From the NCBI GenBank assembly GCA_002479785.1, contig DLPD01000028.1:9726-51024 (forward strand): a stretch of 41,299 nucleotides of DNA. The letters are read 5' to 3'. The notes beneath the pieces are model-generated. The model worked only from the letters and a program-made list of their open reading frames with translations. It did not search any database and was not told where the DNA came from. Source of the DNA: Cytophagaceae bacterium UBA7467. GTDB lineage: Bacteria > Bacteroidota > Bacteroidia > Cytophagales > Spirosomataceae. Below, piece after piece: positions 8,381 through 17,444 of the stretch. The number at the start of each line of letters is the position of its first letter. The first letter of the stretch is position 1. A program made the translations under genes and the position numbers.

Positions 8381-11313
8381 CTTAATAAATCCAGTACCTC
8401 ATCTTCGCTTAGCGCGCGCAGGATGCTCTCATCAGAGGTCACTAACTCCGAGGCTAAATCCTTTTTGCGTTGCTGTAAGGCAAGAATTTTCTCTTCCACC
8501 GTTTCTTTTGAAATAAACTTATAGGTGAATACGGTTTTCTTTTGGCCGATTCGGTGCGCACGGTCGATTGCCTGAGCCTCTGCCGCTGGATTCCACCACG
8601 GATCTAATAAGAATACATAATCCGCCGCGGTCAGGTTAAGTCCTACCCCACCCGCTTTCAGTGATATCAAGAAAACGGACTGTCCATCCTCTTTTTGGAA
8701 ACTTTCGACTTGCCCCTTCCGATCTACGGTACTACCATCGAGGTAGGCGTAGGGAATTCCGCGTTCTTCGAGAGCGGCTTTAATCAAGTTCAAATGCTGT
8801 ACAAATTGACTAAAAATCAATACTTTGTGGTGCTGCTCTAAAACCGTTTCCAGTTTTTCTAATACGGCCTCCATCTTGCCTGAATCTCCTGCATAACCTT
8901 CTTCACAAAGCGATGGATGATTCGCCAGCTGCCGTAATTTGGTCAAACCTTGCAGCACTGAGAAACGCGATTTCTGTAAGCCTTCGTCCTTGATCTGCTT
9001 CAACAACACGTCACGGTAGAACGATTTTGTTTTGTCATACAAGCGCTCTTGTTCCTCGGTCATTGAGCAATAGGTCACCGATTCCATTTTTTCTGGCAAG
9101 TCAGCCGCTACTTGACGCTTCTCACGACGCAATAAATAGGGCTTGATTAGGAAATAAAGACGCTTTTTCTTCTCCATATCTGCCTTCTTCTCGATAGGCA
9201 ATTGGAAATGGTCTTTGAAATAACGTTGTGTTCCTAATAGGCCCGTATTCACGAAATTCATTTGGGACCAAAGATCCATCGTCGAATTCTCTAACGGAGT
9301 TCCAGTCATCACTAGACGGTATTTAGCGTTTAATTTTTGAACGGCTTTGGTAATATTCGCTAACGGATTCTTAATCGCCTGTGACTCATCTAAAATCACA
9401 TAAGAGAAGGCCTGCTTTTCAAACCATTCAATATCTGAACGCACCATCCCGAAAGAGCATAGGATCAAATCGACCTTCCCGATTTGCGACTGTAATTTCT
9501 CTCTTTGAGGCCCACTGTACACTAAAACGCGTAATTGCGGAGTAAATTTCTTCGCCTCCATTTCCCAGTTATACAACAAAGAGGTAGGCATCACGAGTAA
9601 TGTAGGCAAGCTCTCGCCTTGTTCTTTTAGGCTCTGCAATAAACAAAGCGTTTGAACCGTCTTACCAAGACCCATATCATCTGCTAAACAAGCGCCTAGC
9701 CCGGCCGCCTGACGCGTGCGCATCCAACGATAGCCTTCTAATTGATACGGACGCAGTGTTCCTTTGAAGTTCTTGGGTACAGGATATTCTTTTGCTTCCA
9801 GCGCTAAATCATTTACTGTTTTAGCTCTAAGCGCGGTTTTCACTAAATCTTGGTTCTCCCATTCTTGCACTAATTGGTAATGCTGACGACGTAAGAACAC
9901 CCCTTCTTCACCAGGGCGTGTCTCAGAGAAGTAGAAAAGATCTTGGTAATCGTGGAACCAATTATCCGGAATCATCGCGATGGAACCATCCGGTAAATGA
10001 AATTCTTTCTTCTTTTGTAAGATCAACTGGCGGATTTTCAAGAACGGAATTTGGAACTCCCCAAACGAAATCACCGCCTGAATATCAAACCAGTCTAGTT
10101 TTTCTCCAATGCGAATCTTGATTTCTGGCTTACCTAAGAAATAACGAGGCGCTTGTCCATCGCCTTTGAACTGCACGGCAAAGCCCGCCTGATCTAATGC
10201 TTCTTTGTTCGCAGTTAACCATTGCACTGCATCCCCGCGTTGCATAAAGGCACGGCCATCGTTTTCCATCTTTAACCCGAGGGTCTTCAGTTGTTGGAAG
10301 GCACGCTTTTCCTTGACGTGTGAACGCATAATTTTTTGGAAGGCATAACTGTCCCCTTTTTTCTCGAAAAGGACATTAGCCTCGGAGGATAAACCATCCC
10401 AAGGGAATCGGTTATTACCGTATTGGAAGGATAAAACAAAGTTCCAGCGATCCGCTGCCTCCAAGGCGGCCTTCTTTTTTAAAGTCTCCTCCTCGTCTAA
10501 TTTAGGCGTCGTGGGGCCATAAGAAAGTAAGAATTGAACGGGTTTCTCGGTATTCGTAATCTCGAATCCTTTCGGGTGAACCGGATAACGAGCCACCATC
10601 GCCTTTACAAATTTGCGGAAGTAATCTTCCTCCATGTTCTTCGGGATGGCCACAAACTTCTTATTCAAGAACGGACGCAATTTCTTGCCCTCTAGTTCTG
10701 GATTGAAGTGGTATAGTTTTTGGTTCATCAGCATCCAAGCTGGCTCGTCGCATAACACAACGGCGTCTTTGTACTGGAACTCGAGTTTATTCCCTAAGTA
10801 TTTTAAGGTAGGGAAATAGTGCGTATTCTCCTCATTGCGCATAAAGTGGAACAAAACGTCCACGGCCTCCGCCTCTATTTGCACGGATTGACGCATCGGA
10901 TTTCCATCATTCCCCATGATGAAGAGCGTTTTATCCGGACAAATTAAACTAAAAATTTGGCCTCTTTTCTTCTCAATCACAGACATCACTGCCTCCTGGA
11001 TTTCTTTCTCTCCCTTTTCTGCATCCCAGGTTTTCAAAAAGAATTCCTCCATCGTCTTGCGCTTCGAGGTATTGAACTTTTCAAATACCGCCACCGGCTT
11101 CATGCTCTCAATTAATCCCACCGCTGTGCGATCACGATCGTCCAATGCGTGTTCGAATTCATGGAAATTCCGGGAAGTAAGCGTTTGGTACTCCCATGTC
11201 AACTGACCCTTCTCGTTTAATTGTACTACAAAGACGTCGAATAAATATCCGAGGCATTCATGAGACAATAAAGAGTAAACAACCTGGAAAGGTTTGTTAG
11301 GAGAGATTTTCAT
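8377..11313 (-). CDS. SNF2/RapA-type DEAD/DEAH-box ATPase (helicase)
   Basis: The 978-residue protein carries a full Swi2/Snf2 motor in its C-terminal half: Walker A (DDMGLGKT, 545-552), the DEXQ-type box (DESQ, 642-645), motif III (TGTPLENS, from 670) and the second RecA lobe with DRAHRIGQ (917-924). The first 500 residues are not a recognisable catalytic domain. Such proteins translocate on double-stranded DNA and remodel protein-DNA complexes; in bacteria the role is usually unknown and may relate to transcription recycling or repair. It is complete, with no broken motif. Its stop shares CTAG with the convergent regulator gene. prmA lies 47 bases upstream, so the two may or may not be cotranscribed. 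Confidence 0.93.
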   Translation of the reverse strand: MKISPNKPFQVVYSLLSHECLGYLFDVFVVQLNEKGQLTWEYQTLTSRNFHEFEHALDDRDRTAVGLIESMKPVAVFEKFNTSKRKTMEEFFLKTWDAEKGEKEIQEAVMSVIEKKRGQIFSLICPDKTLFIMGNDGNPMRQSVQIEAEAVDVLFHFMRNEENTHYFPTLKYLGNKLEFQYKDAVVLCDEPAWMLMNQKLYHFNPELEGKKLRPFLNKKFVAIPKNMEEDYFRKFVKAMVARYPVHPKGFEITNTEKPVQFLLSYGPTTPKLDEEETLKKKAALEAADRWNFVLSFQYGNNRFPWDGLSSEANVLFEKKGDSYAFQKIMRSHVKEKRAFQQLKTLGLKMENDGRAFMQRGDAVQWLTANKEALDQAGFAVQFKGDGQAPRYFLGKPEIKIRIGEKLDWFDIQAVISFGEFQIPFLKIRQLILQKKKEFHLPDGSIAMIPDNWFHDYQDLFYFSETRPGEEGVFLRRQHYQLVQEWENQDLVKTALRAKTVNDLALEAKEYPVPKNFKGTLRPYQLEGYRWMRTRQAAGLGACLADDMGLGKTVQTLCLLQSLKEQGESLPTLLVMPTSLLYNWEMEAKKFTPQLRVLVYSGPQREKLQSQIGKVDLILCSFGMVRSDIEWFEKQAFSYVILDESQAIKNPLANITKAVQKLNAKYRLVMTGTPLENSTMDLWSQMNFVNTGLLGTQRYFKDHFQLPIEKKADMEKKKRLYFLIKPYLLRREKRQVAADLPEKMESVTYCSMTEEQERLYDKTKSFYRDVLLKQIKDEGLQKSRFSVLQGLTKLRQLANHPSLCEEGYAGDSGKMEAVLEKLETVLEQHHKVLIFSQFVQHLNLIKAALEERGIPYAYLDGSTVDRKGQVESFQKEDGQSVFLISLKAGGVGLNLTAADYVFLLDPWWNPAAEAQAIDRAHRIGQKKTVFTYKFISKETVEEKILALQQRKKDLASELVTSDESILRALSEDEVLDLLS

Positions 11314-11360
11314 TTTAAAAACACCCGATTTCTCGGATTACAAGAGTCAAACCTTTAAAA

Positions 11361-12182
11361 TTAAGGTTTTTTTCTCAATTGCAAGCAAGCCCAGTTGTTT
11401 TTTGATGCTTGCGCGATAAAATTAAGTTGCTGCTTTTCAGCGGATTCCAGTAAAAGTGGAATGTCTTCGGTGTAGAAACCGCTTAAGAAAAGTAATCCGC
11501 CGGGCTTGATGCGCGCGGCGTATTCAGCCATTTCTGCTAATAGAATATTGCGATTGATATTCGCTAACAATACATCGTATTGCGTGCCGTCTTCATCAGC
11601 GATCGTACCTAATCCAAACGGAATTTCGGCACAATCATTTAATCCCGCATTTTCGATTGAATTCTCCACTGACCATTCGTCGATATCGAATCCCCGGACA
11701 AAATCAGCTCCTCGCTTCTTGGCCACAAATGCTAACAAACCTGTGCCTGTTCCCGCATCTAGCACACTTTTACCGGTCAAATCCACATCGAACAAAGCTT
11801 TCGTCATCAGCGAAGTCGTTTCATGGTGGCCCGTACCAAATGACATTTTGGGATTAATCACCACTTCCATCTGGAATCCTGGCTCTGAGGGATGAAAACT
11901 CGCCCGAATTAAGACCAAATCCTCAATGCGAATGGCATCATAATTGCTTTCCCAGACCTCATTCCAATTTTGCTTTTCGATGCGGTTTGTCTCGTAAGTG
12001 CTTAAGCCATAACGCGACATGATTTCCGTCAAAGCCTCCTCAGAGAAATCCACTTCCGGGCAATACGCGATCACGCCCGTTTCCGAATCTTCAAAAATAT
12101 CGAATTGAATTTCGCCTAGTTCAGCGACTAAAATATCAGACAGCTCAGGACTGGCTGTAATTTTCACTTGAATCGTAGACAT
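11361..12182 (-). CDS. prmA: Ribosomal protein L11 methyltransferase
   Basis: PrmA uses S-adenosylmethionine to methylate lysines and the N-terminus of ribosomal protein L11. The 273-residue protein has an N-terminal substrate-recognition domain (about 1-85), a linker with the diagnostic FGTGHHETT (115-123), and a class I methyltransferase fold with DAGTGTG (142-148) and ANIN (207-210). It is slightly shorter than the E. coli enzyme, as is usual in Bacteroidota. Its ATG lies 2 bases after the stop of the MCE gene, so the two are very likely one transcript. Confidence 0.93.
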   Translation of the reverse strand: MSTIQVKITASPELSDILVAELGEIQFDIFEDSETGVIAYCPEVDFSEEALTEIMSRYGLSTYETNRIEKQNWNEVWESNYDAIRIEDLVLIRASFHPSEPGFQMEVVINPKMSFGTGHHETTSLMTKALFDVDLTGKSVLDAGTGTGLLAFVAKKRGADFVRGFDIDEWSVENSIENAGLNDCAEIPFGLGTIADEDGTQYDVLLANINRNILLAEMAEYAARIKPGGLLFLSGFYTEDIPLLLESAEKQQLNFIAQASKNNWACLQLRKKP

Positions 12183-12184
12183 AA

Positions 12185-13132
12185 TTAATTAGATGGAGGA
12201 GTGTTTTTCTTTCCGAAAACGGAAATGCCAATATAACGCTTAGGCTGTAATCTAAAATCAAGTAACAGCTTGTCTAGATCTACTAGCGTTTTATTTAAGC
12301 CTAGGTATAGGCTATCGTTTTTGATCAATTTGCCAGCACTACCTTCGCCACGCTCAATACCTTGTACGATCTTCTTTAACGATAGTACCGCCGCATCTAC
12401 TTCTTTCAAGGTTTTACCTAATTTCAAGGCATTCAAGGAATCAGCCACCGTATTAAACTTCGTTAACAAAGGACGTAATTGCTTTTCTGTTTCCATTAAG
12501 TCCGAAGACAAGATCTTCATATTCGCAGAAATCTGCGCAATATTTGCCCGGTTATCCGTCACAATACCATTCACAGAACCGTTAATGTTAGAAACCGTCT
12601 CATTCGACGTTTTCAATAAGGTATTTAAATAGGTACCTGTGTGGTCAAATTTATGGGAGATTTGACGGAAGGAAACAAGTAATGAATCCGCATTTGCGAT
12701 CACTGGGATAGCACGCTCCTTTAACAAGGCCGTTACTCCTACCTCCGTTTCACCCTTCAAGAAGGAATCCTCAGGCAAATTACCCTTCCCATCTAAACGC
12801 AATCGAATAATTTTACCCCCTAATAATGCCCCATCAGAAAGTACGGCCACCGTTTTATCGGGAATCAGTATGTCCTGACTTAAACGTAGAGTCACGAGAA
12901 TTTTATTCGCTTTTGCTGGCTGAATCTCCACTTTCTTCACCTTACCCACCTCGATTCCATTCACCATGACCTGGTTTGAAACCATCAATCCATCTACATT
13001 TTCATACTCTACATAGTAAATACGGGCAGAAGAGAATACGTCATTCCCTTTTAGAAAATTAAACCCGAAATAGAGGATTAGGAAGGCTAACAATGCCAAA
13101 AACCCTACTTTTAATTCATTGCTTTTGAACAT
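12185..13132 (-). CDS. MCE/MlaD-family lipid-transport substrate-binding protein
   Basis: The 315-residue protein has one N-terminal membrane helix (about 8-27) followed by a single MCE domain (about 36-115, with GLMVSNQVMVNGIEVGKVKKVEI). A long helical, coiled-coil-like region extends to residue 300. This is the build of the MlaD/Ttg2C family, which shuttles phospholipid between inner and outer membranes with an MlaFE-type ABC transporter. No ATPase or permease gene is in the window. It follows the amidase gene by 5 bases and precedes prmA by 2 bases. The helical tail is longer than in E. coli MlaD and could form a periplasm-spanning tube. Confidence 0.88.
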   Translation of the reverse strand: MFKSNELKVGFLALLAFLILYFGFNFLKGNDVFSSARIYYVEYENVDGLMVSNQVMVNGIEVGKVKKVEIQPAKANKILVTLRLSQDILIPDKTVAVLSDGALLGGKIIRLRLDGKGNLPEDSFLKGETEVGVTALLKERAIPVIANADSLLVSFRQISHKFDHTGTYLNTLLKTSNETVSNINGSVNGIVTDNRANIAQISANMKILSSDLMETEKQLRPLLTKFNTVADSLNALKLGKTLKEVDAAVLSLKKIVQGIERGEGSAGKLIKNDSLYLGLNKTLVDLDKLLLDFRLQPKRYIGISVFGKKNTPPSN

Positions 13133-13137
13133 CGTAT

Positions 13138-13935
13138 CTATTTTTCAATTTCTTCTTTGTACGCTTTAAACGCGGTAGCAATCGCTGTAGCAACCTCGTT
13201 CTGTCCTTTTTCGGAAGCTAAATAATTCTCTTCCTCCGGGTTTGTTAAAAATCCCGTCTCTACTAAAACACTGGGCATCGCCGTTCGCCAGATCACAAGG
13301 AATCCAGCTTGCTTCACCCCAAAACTCTTTCTTTGATAGGTTTTCGAAAATTGCTCCTCCACTTTAGAGGCAAACTTTACCGAACTCGCCATAAAGGCAC
13401 TTTGGTAATTAGCCATCATAATGTGCGCTAAGGGAGAATTAGGATCGAAACCATCGTAGGTCTTTTGGTAATCTTTCTCTTGCAAGATAACGGAGTTTTC
13501 GCGTTTCGCTACGTTCAAGTTGCCATCGGTTTTATGCAAACCCATGGTATAGGTTTCCGTTCCGTACGCGCTTTTATTTACCGCCGCATTGCAATGAACG
13601 GAAATAAATAAATCCGCTTTGTTGCGATTTGCGATATTAGCTCGTTCATTTAGTTCGATAAACGTGTCGGTATCGCGGGTATAAACAATTTTTAAATCTG
13701 GATGCGCCGCTTTCAGCTTTTTACCCAGTTCCAAAATAATTTTTAAAGTCACTATTCCCTCGTGAGATCCCTTGGGACCCGAGCATCCAGGATCCTTTCC
13801 TCCATGTCCTGCATCTAGGCAGACAACCTTTATTTTATTCTTAATGTCTCCGTTTTGAAAGCCGCTAGGCGTCCAAGCTGTCAGCAATAAACCCAGCGAA
13901 AAAAATAAACCGATAGATTTTATCTGATTAAACAT
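13138..13935 (-). CDS. N-acetylmuramoyl-L-alanine amidase (Amidase_3, AmiC-like)
   Basis: This enzyme would cleave the bond between MurNAc and L-alanine in peptidoglycan, as in daughter-cell separation or cell-wall turnover. The 265-residue protein has a signal peptide (about 1-22) and one Amidase_3 domain. The zinc ligands are His44 (LDAGHGGKDPG), Glu59 (KGSHEG) and His114 (ISVHCNA), and the catalytic glutamate is Glu226 (VLVETGFLTN). There is no AMIN or SPOR targeting domain. It leads a run with the MCE gene and prmA and is divergent from lptD. Confidence 0.92.
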   Translation of the reverse strand: MFNQIKSIGLFFSLGLLLTAWTPSGFQNGDIKNKIKVVCLDAGHGGKDPGCSGPKGSHEGIVTLKIILELGKKLKAAHPDLKIVYTRDTDTFIELNERANIANRNKADLFISVHCNAAVNKSAYGTETYTMGLHKTDGNLNVAKRENSVILQEKDYQKTYDGFDPNSPLAHIMMANYQSAFMASSVKFASKVEEQFSKTYQRKSFGVKQAGFLVIWRTAMPSVLVETGFLTNPEEENYLASEKGQNEVATAIATAFKAYKEEIEK

Positions 13936-13974
13936 TATTTTCTAATTGTTACACGTTGATAACAAGCAAAGATG

Positions 13975-13982
13975 TAATTTTG
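13975..13982 (+). promoter_or_regulatory. Predicted -7 box of the lptD promoter
   Basis: The sequence TAATTTTG matches the Bacteroidota -7 consensus TAnnTTTG exactly. A TTG lies 16 bases upstream (13956-13958), slightly closer than the usual 17-23. The predicted transcript would begin near 13989, so translation from the in-frame TTG at 13946 is not possible and the TTG at 14027 is favoured. Confidence 0.45.
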
Positions 13983-14026
13983 TAGGCTTGTATGTAATAA
14001 GTACAAATATAATTTTTAAATTCCAT

Positions 14027-16732
14027 TTGGTAAAGAAATCCACATATTACCTTTTTATTACCCTGCTTGTCCTTTTTGCCTCACATTTTGATGCAAAAGC
14101 GCAGCGAGTAATCTCGACGGATACTTTACAGAAATCCATTCCTAAAGACACGGCTGCCGACTTACAGACTACTGTATTCTATTCTGCCGTAGACTCTACG
14201 ATTTTAGATGCGGATAAGCAAGTGGTGAATTTGTATGGGGGTGCTAAAGTCAAGTACGGCGAAATCTCCCTCGAAGCGAACTATATCCGCTTGGATTGGG
14301 CAAAAAATGAAGTCTACGCTATAGGCACGAAGGATACGCTCACTCAAAAAATGATCGGATTACCTGTTTTCTTGCAAGGCAGTGATAAATACGATTCTGA
14401 CGAAATTCGCTATAATTTTAAGACCAAACGTGCCGTTATCAAAGGCATCGTTACGCAACAAGGGGAAGGTTTTGTACAAGGTAAAAATGTCAAAAAAGAC
14501 GAAGAGGAGAACCTTTACATCCGAAATGCGATCTACACCACCTGTAATTTAACGCATCCCCACTTTCATATCAAAGCCAACAAAATCAAAGTAGTAGGCA
14601 AAAAAGAGATCATTTCGGGCCCTTTTCACTTTGAGTTAAATGACATCCCCTTACCCATCGGCTTGCCTTTTGGGTTCTTTCCTTATTCGCAGCCTAAAGA
14701 GGCCGGGAAATCAGGTATCATTATGCCCACCTATGGCGAGGAGCCGAATGGGCGTGGATTTTACTTACGCGAGGGAGGTTACTATTGGGCGGCGAGTGAA
14801 AATATTGGCATTCGTTTTACCGGCCAAATCTATTCGAAAGGTGGCTGGGGTCTAGGCGCAAATTCGCAGTACAACAAGCGCTATCGCTACACAGGTAGCT
14901 TTAATTTAGCCTTTAATCGCAACAGTAATGGCGATGAATTTGACCCAACGAAACGAACGGATTTTGCCTTGCAATGGTCGCATTCCCCCCGCAGTGTAGG
15001 TAACTCTAGTTTCTCCGCTTCAGTAAACGTCGCATCGAATTCGTATAACCAATACAACTCATTCAACACGCAGCAATACTTGTCGAATACAATTGGATCA
15101 TCCGTGCAATATTCACGAAATTTTGGCCAAACTGTTCGTACTAGTATCAACTTACGCATTAACCAAAACACGAGTACACGTGTATTTGATGCGGGAACAG
15201 ATTTTAACTTTGGCCTAAACCAAATACAGCCTTTCAAAAAGAAAAACTCGCTAGGCGATCGCTTCATCGATCAATTCCGTATAGGATTAGACTTCTCTGG
15301 AGGTATTTCGATGACGAACCAGGTGGGTGACCCTTATACGCGTTATGAATTTGATGTCTATCCGAGATCGTCTAATTCCTTGCGTGGAACGATTCAGAAG
15401 CCGTTTATTCCTACCGGAGCAAACGATGTGCCAGCTGGCGTTATACCAGTGGATGCCAGCACCTTGCCTATTTTATGGGAAAAGGCGCAGACAAAATTCA
15501 ATTACAGCATTCCGTTAGCCTTGCCTAATTTAAAGTTAACCAAGCACATTAACTTAACGCCCGGTGTTTCCTGGTCTGGGAATATGTACACCCGTTCCTA
15601 CAAGTACACCTATGTTGCGGCGGATTCAACCGTGCGCATTGATACAGTAGGAGGATTGCCTAAATTTAATTCTCAAGTCTCCTTTTCAGCGAGTATGAAT
15701 ACGCGTTTGTTTGGAACCTTGCGTTTCAAAAAAGGAAGATTAGAGGCCATTCGCCATACGTTGGTGCCATCTGTTAGTTTAAGTTATACTCCGGATTATT
15801 CGGATCCGAGTTTTGGGTATTACCAAGATGTTAGAATCAACAACCGAAAGTTCATTAATACGGAAGGCAAAGAGCAAATAGGAGATATTCGCAGAATTAG
15901 TACCTTCGACCCTAGGACGATGAGTTATGGCGGTGCCTCTGGAGCCATTTCTTTTGGATTCCAAAATACGCTAGAGGCGAAGTTAAAGACCAAATCAGAC
16001 ACAGCCAGCGTGCTCACGGAGAAGGTGCGCATCCTGGATAACTTTGGCATTAATGGAAGCTATAATCTTTTAGCGAAGGAGTACGCACTTTCGAATATCG
16101 GTTTCAACCTAGCTTCTCGAGTGAAGGATTTTGACATCAATATGGCAGGATCCTTTGACCCCTATTTATATGTGGCGGATCCACTTTTCTTTGATATTGG
16201 CCGCAGAACGCCCGATTTAATGTTCAGCCAAGGAGCAGGATTAGCCCGCTTGCAAGGATTTAACTTCTCCATAGGCCGTCGTTTCGCCGCAGGGAAGCCT
16301 AAGCCTAAAGAAAATAAGAACGCGAGCGAAGCCCAAATGAATCAGATTAACCGAAACCTAGACGACTATGTCGACTGGAATGTGCCCTGGAACTTCTCGT
16401 TCTCTTACCAGTTTAGCATGAACAAGACGGGTTTAGCCTCGCCTCAAAACATTAGTGGACTAAGTTTCCAAGGGGATTTGAGTTTGTCTGAAAAATGGAA
16501 AGTATCGGTAACTTCTGGCTTTGACTTTAAATACAAAGGCTTGACCTACACGAACATGTCCGTGCACCGCGATTTGCATTGCTGGGAAATGAACTTTAAC
16601 TGGACGCCTATCGCGAGCCCGTTCTATGGACGCGCGAGTAACTATTCCTTTGACCTACGCGTAAAATCAACGCTATTACAAGACCTAAAACTGTCCCGCA
16701 GACGTAGCTTCTACGACAAAGGCGGATTCTAG
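14027..16732 (+). CDS. lptD: LPS-assembly outer-membrane protein LptD (Bacteroidota type)
   Basis: LptD is the outer-membrane barrel that inserts lipopolysaccharide into the outer leaflet. After a signal peptide (KKSTYYLFITLLVLFASHFDAKAQ, split here as two short parts: KKSTYYLFIT and LLVLFASHFDAKAQ) there is an OstA-like beta-jellyroll (VNLYGGAKVKYGEISLEA). A long beta-barrel region follows, with the family signature FPYSQPKEAGKSGIIMPTYG and many alternating aromatic strands. From the chosen start it has 901 residues. No ATG is available near the 5' end: in-frame starts are TTG at 13946, 13988 and 14027. Only 14027 puts the signal peptide at the N-terminus. Its last codon shares CTAG with the msrA stop. 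Confidence 0.85.
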   Translation: MVKKSTYYLFITLLVLFASHFDAKAQRVISTDTLQKSIPKDTAADLQTTVFYSAVDSTILDADKQVVNLYGGAKVKYGEISLEANYIRLDWAKNEVYAIGTKDTLTQKMIGLPVFLQGSDKYDSDEIRYNFKTKRAVIKGIVTQQGEGFVQGKNVKKDEEENLYIRNAIYTTCNLTHPHFHIKANKIKVVGKKEIISGPFHFELNDIPLPIGLPFGFFPYSQPKEAGKSGIIMPTYGEEPNGRGFYLREGGYYWAASENIGIRFTGQIYSKGGWGLGANSQYNKRYRYTGSFNLAFNRNSNGDEFDPTKRTDFALQWSHSPRSVGNSSFSASVNVASNSYNQYNSFNTQQYLSNTIGSSVQYSRNFGQTVRTSINLRINQNTSTRVFDAGTDFNFGLNQIQPFKKKNSLGDRFIDQFRIGLDFSGGISMTNQVGDPYTRYEFDVYPRSSNSLRGTIQKPFIPTGANDVPAGVIPVDASTLPILWEKAQTKFNYSIPLALPNLKLTKHINLTPGVSWSGNMYTRSYKYTYVAADSTVRIDTVGGLPKFNSQVSFSASMNTRLFGTLRFKKGRLEAIRHTLVPSVSLSYTPDYSDPSFGYYQDVRINNRKFINTEGKEQIGDIRRISTFDPRTMSYGGASGAISFGFQNTLEAKLKTKSDTASVLTEKVRILDNFGINGSYNLLAKEYALSNIGFNLASRVKDFDINMAGSFDPYLYVADPLFFDIGRRTPDLMFSQGAGLARLQGFNFSIGRRFAAGKPKPKENKNASEAQMNQINRNLDDYVDWNVPWNFSFSYQFSMNKTGLASPQNISGLSFQGDLSLSEKWKVSVTSGFDFKYKGLTYTNMSVHRDLHCWEMNFNWTPIASPFYGRASNYSFDLRVKSTLLQDLKLSRRRSFYDKGGF

Positions 16733-17388
16733 TTCAACTTAGACTTGAAGGCCTTTAAAAACTTATCCATCTTGGGTTTGATGACGATTTGGCAATAGGG
16801 CTCCGTCCCATTTTCATTGTAATAGTTCTGGTGGTAATCCTCCGCCACATAAAATGCTGAGGCCGCTGTAATTTCTGTTACAATCGGATTTGGGAAAACA
16901 TGCTGTGCATTCAATTTTTGTTTCCAAGCCTCTGCTTCTTTTTGCTGCTCAGGCGTATGGAAAAACACCGCACTACGGTATTGCGTACCTGTATCCGCTC
17001 CTTGTCTATTTAAAGTAGTAGGATCATGTGTTTGCCAAAAAATCTCCAACAACGTTGCCACATCCACTTCTTTAGGGTCATAGTCTAGTTGACACACTTC
17101 TGCATGTCCTGTCAGTCCTGAACAAACCTCGCGATAAGTTGGATTCTTTAACTTGCCCCCCATATAACCAGAAGTTACTTTTTTTACTCCCTTCACGCGC
17201 TGAAACACCGCCTCCACACACCAGAAGCATCCTGCTCCAAACGTAATTTTCTCTAATTTCTGATCCATCTTATTTGTTTGATTTTTTAATCCTGCTTCCT
17301 TTTTTTCAACGGCACTTCCACACGAAAAATGAAAAGCACCCGTAATGATACTAACTACAATGACCGTAATTTTTGAGATCTTCTTCAT
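16729..17388 (-). CDS. msrA: Peptide methionine sulfoxide reductase MsrA, lipoprotein form
   Basis: MsrA reduces the S-epimer of methionine sulfoxide in proteins. The catalytic motif GCFWC is present (Cys54 nucleophile), followed by TSGYMGG and the family segments CSGLTGHAEVCQLDYDP and DTGTQYRSAVFF. Unusually the domain is preceded by a signal peptide and lipobox (HFS-C, Cys23), so this is an exported lipoprotein rather than the common cytosolic enzyme. It would repair oxidised envelope proteins. The ATG at 17388 is chosen over a GTG at 17406 because it directly precedes the basic signal-peptide start MKKISK. It has 219 residues and is convergent with lptD. Confidence 0.92.
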   Translation of the reverse strand: MKKISKITVIVVSIITGAFHFSCGSAVEKKEAGLKNQTNKMDQKLEKITFGAGCFWCVEAVFQRVKGVKKVTSGYMGGKLKNPTYREVCSGLTGHAEVCQLDYDPKEVDVATLLEIFWQTHDPTTLNRQGADTGTQYRSAVFFHTPEQQKEAEAWKQKLNAQHVFPNPIVTEITAASAFYVAEDYHQNYYNENGTEPYCQIVIKPKMDKFLKAFKSKLN

Positions 17389-17444
17389 CTTGTTGTTTTT
17401 TAGCACTAATTTCGCTTCCCAAATTACCTAATTTTCGTTCAAAC

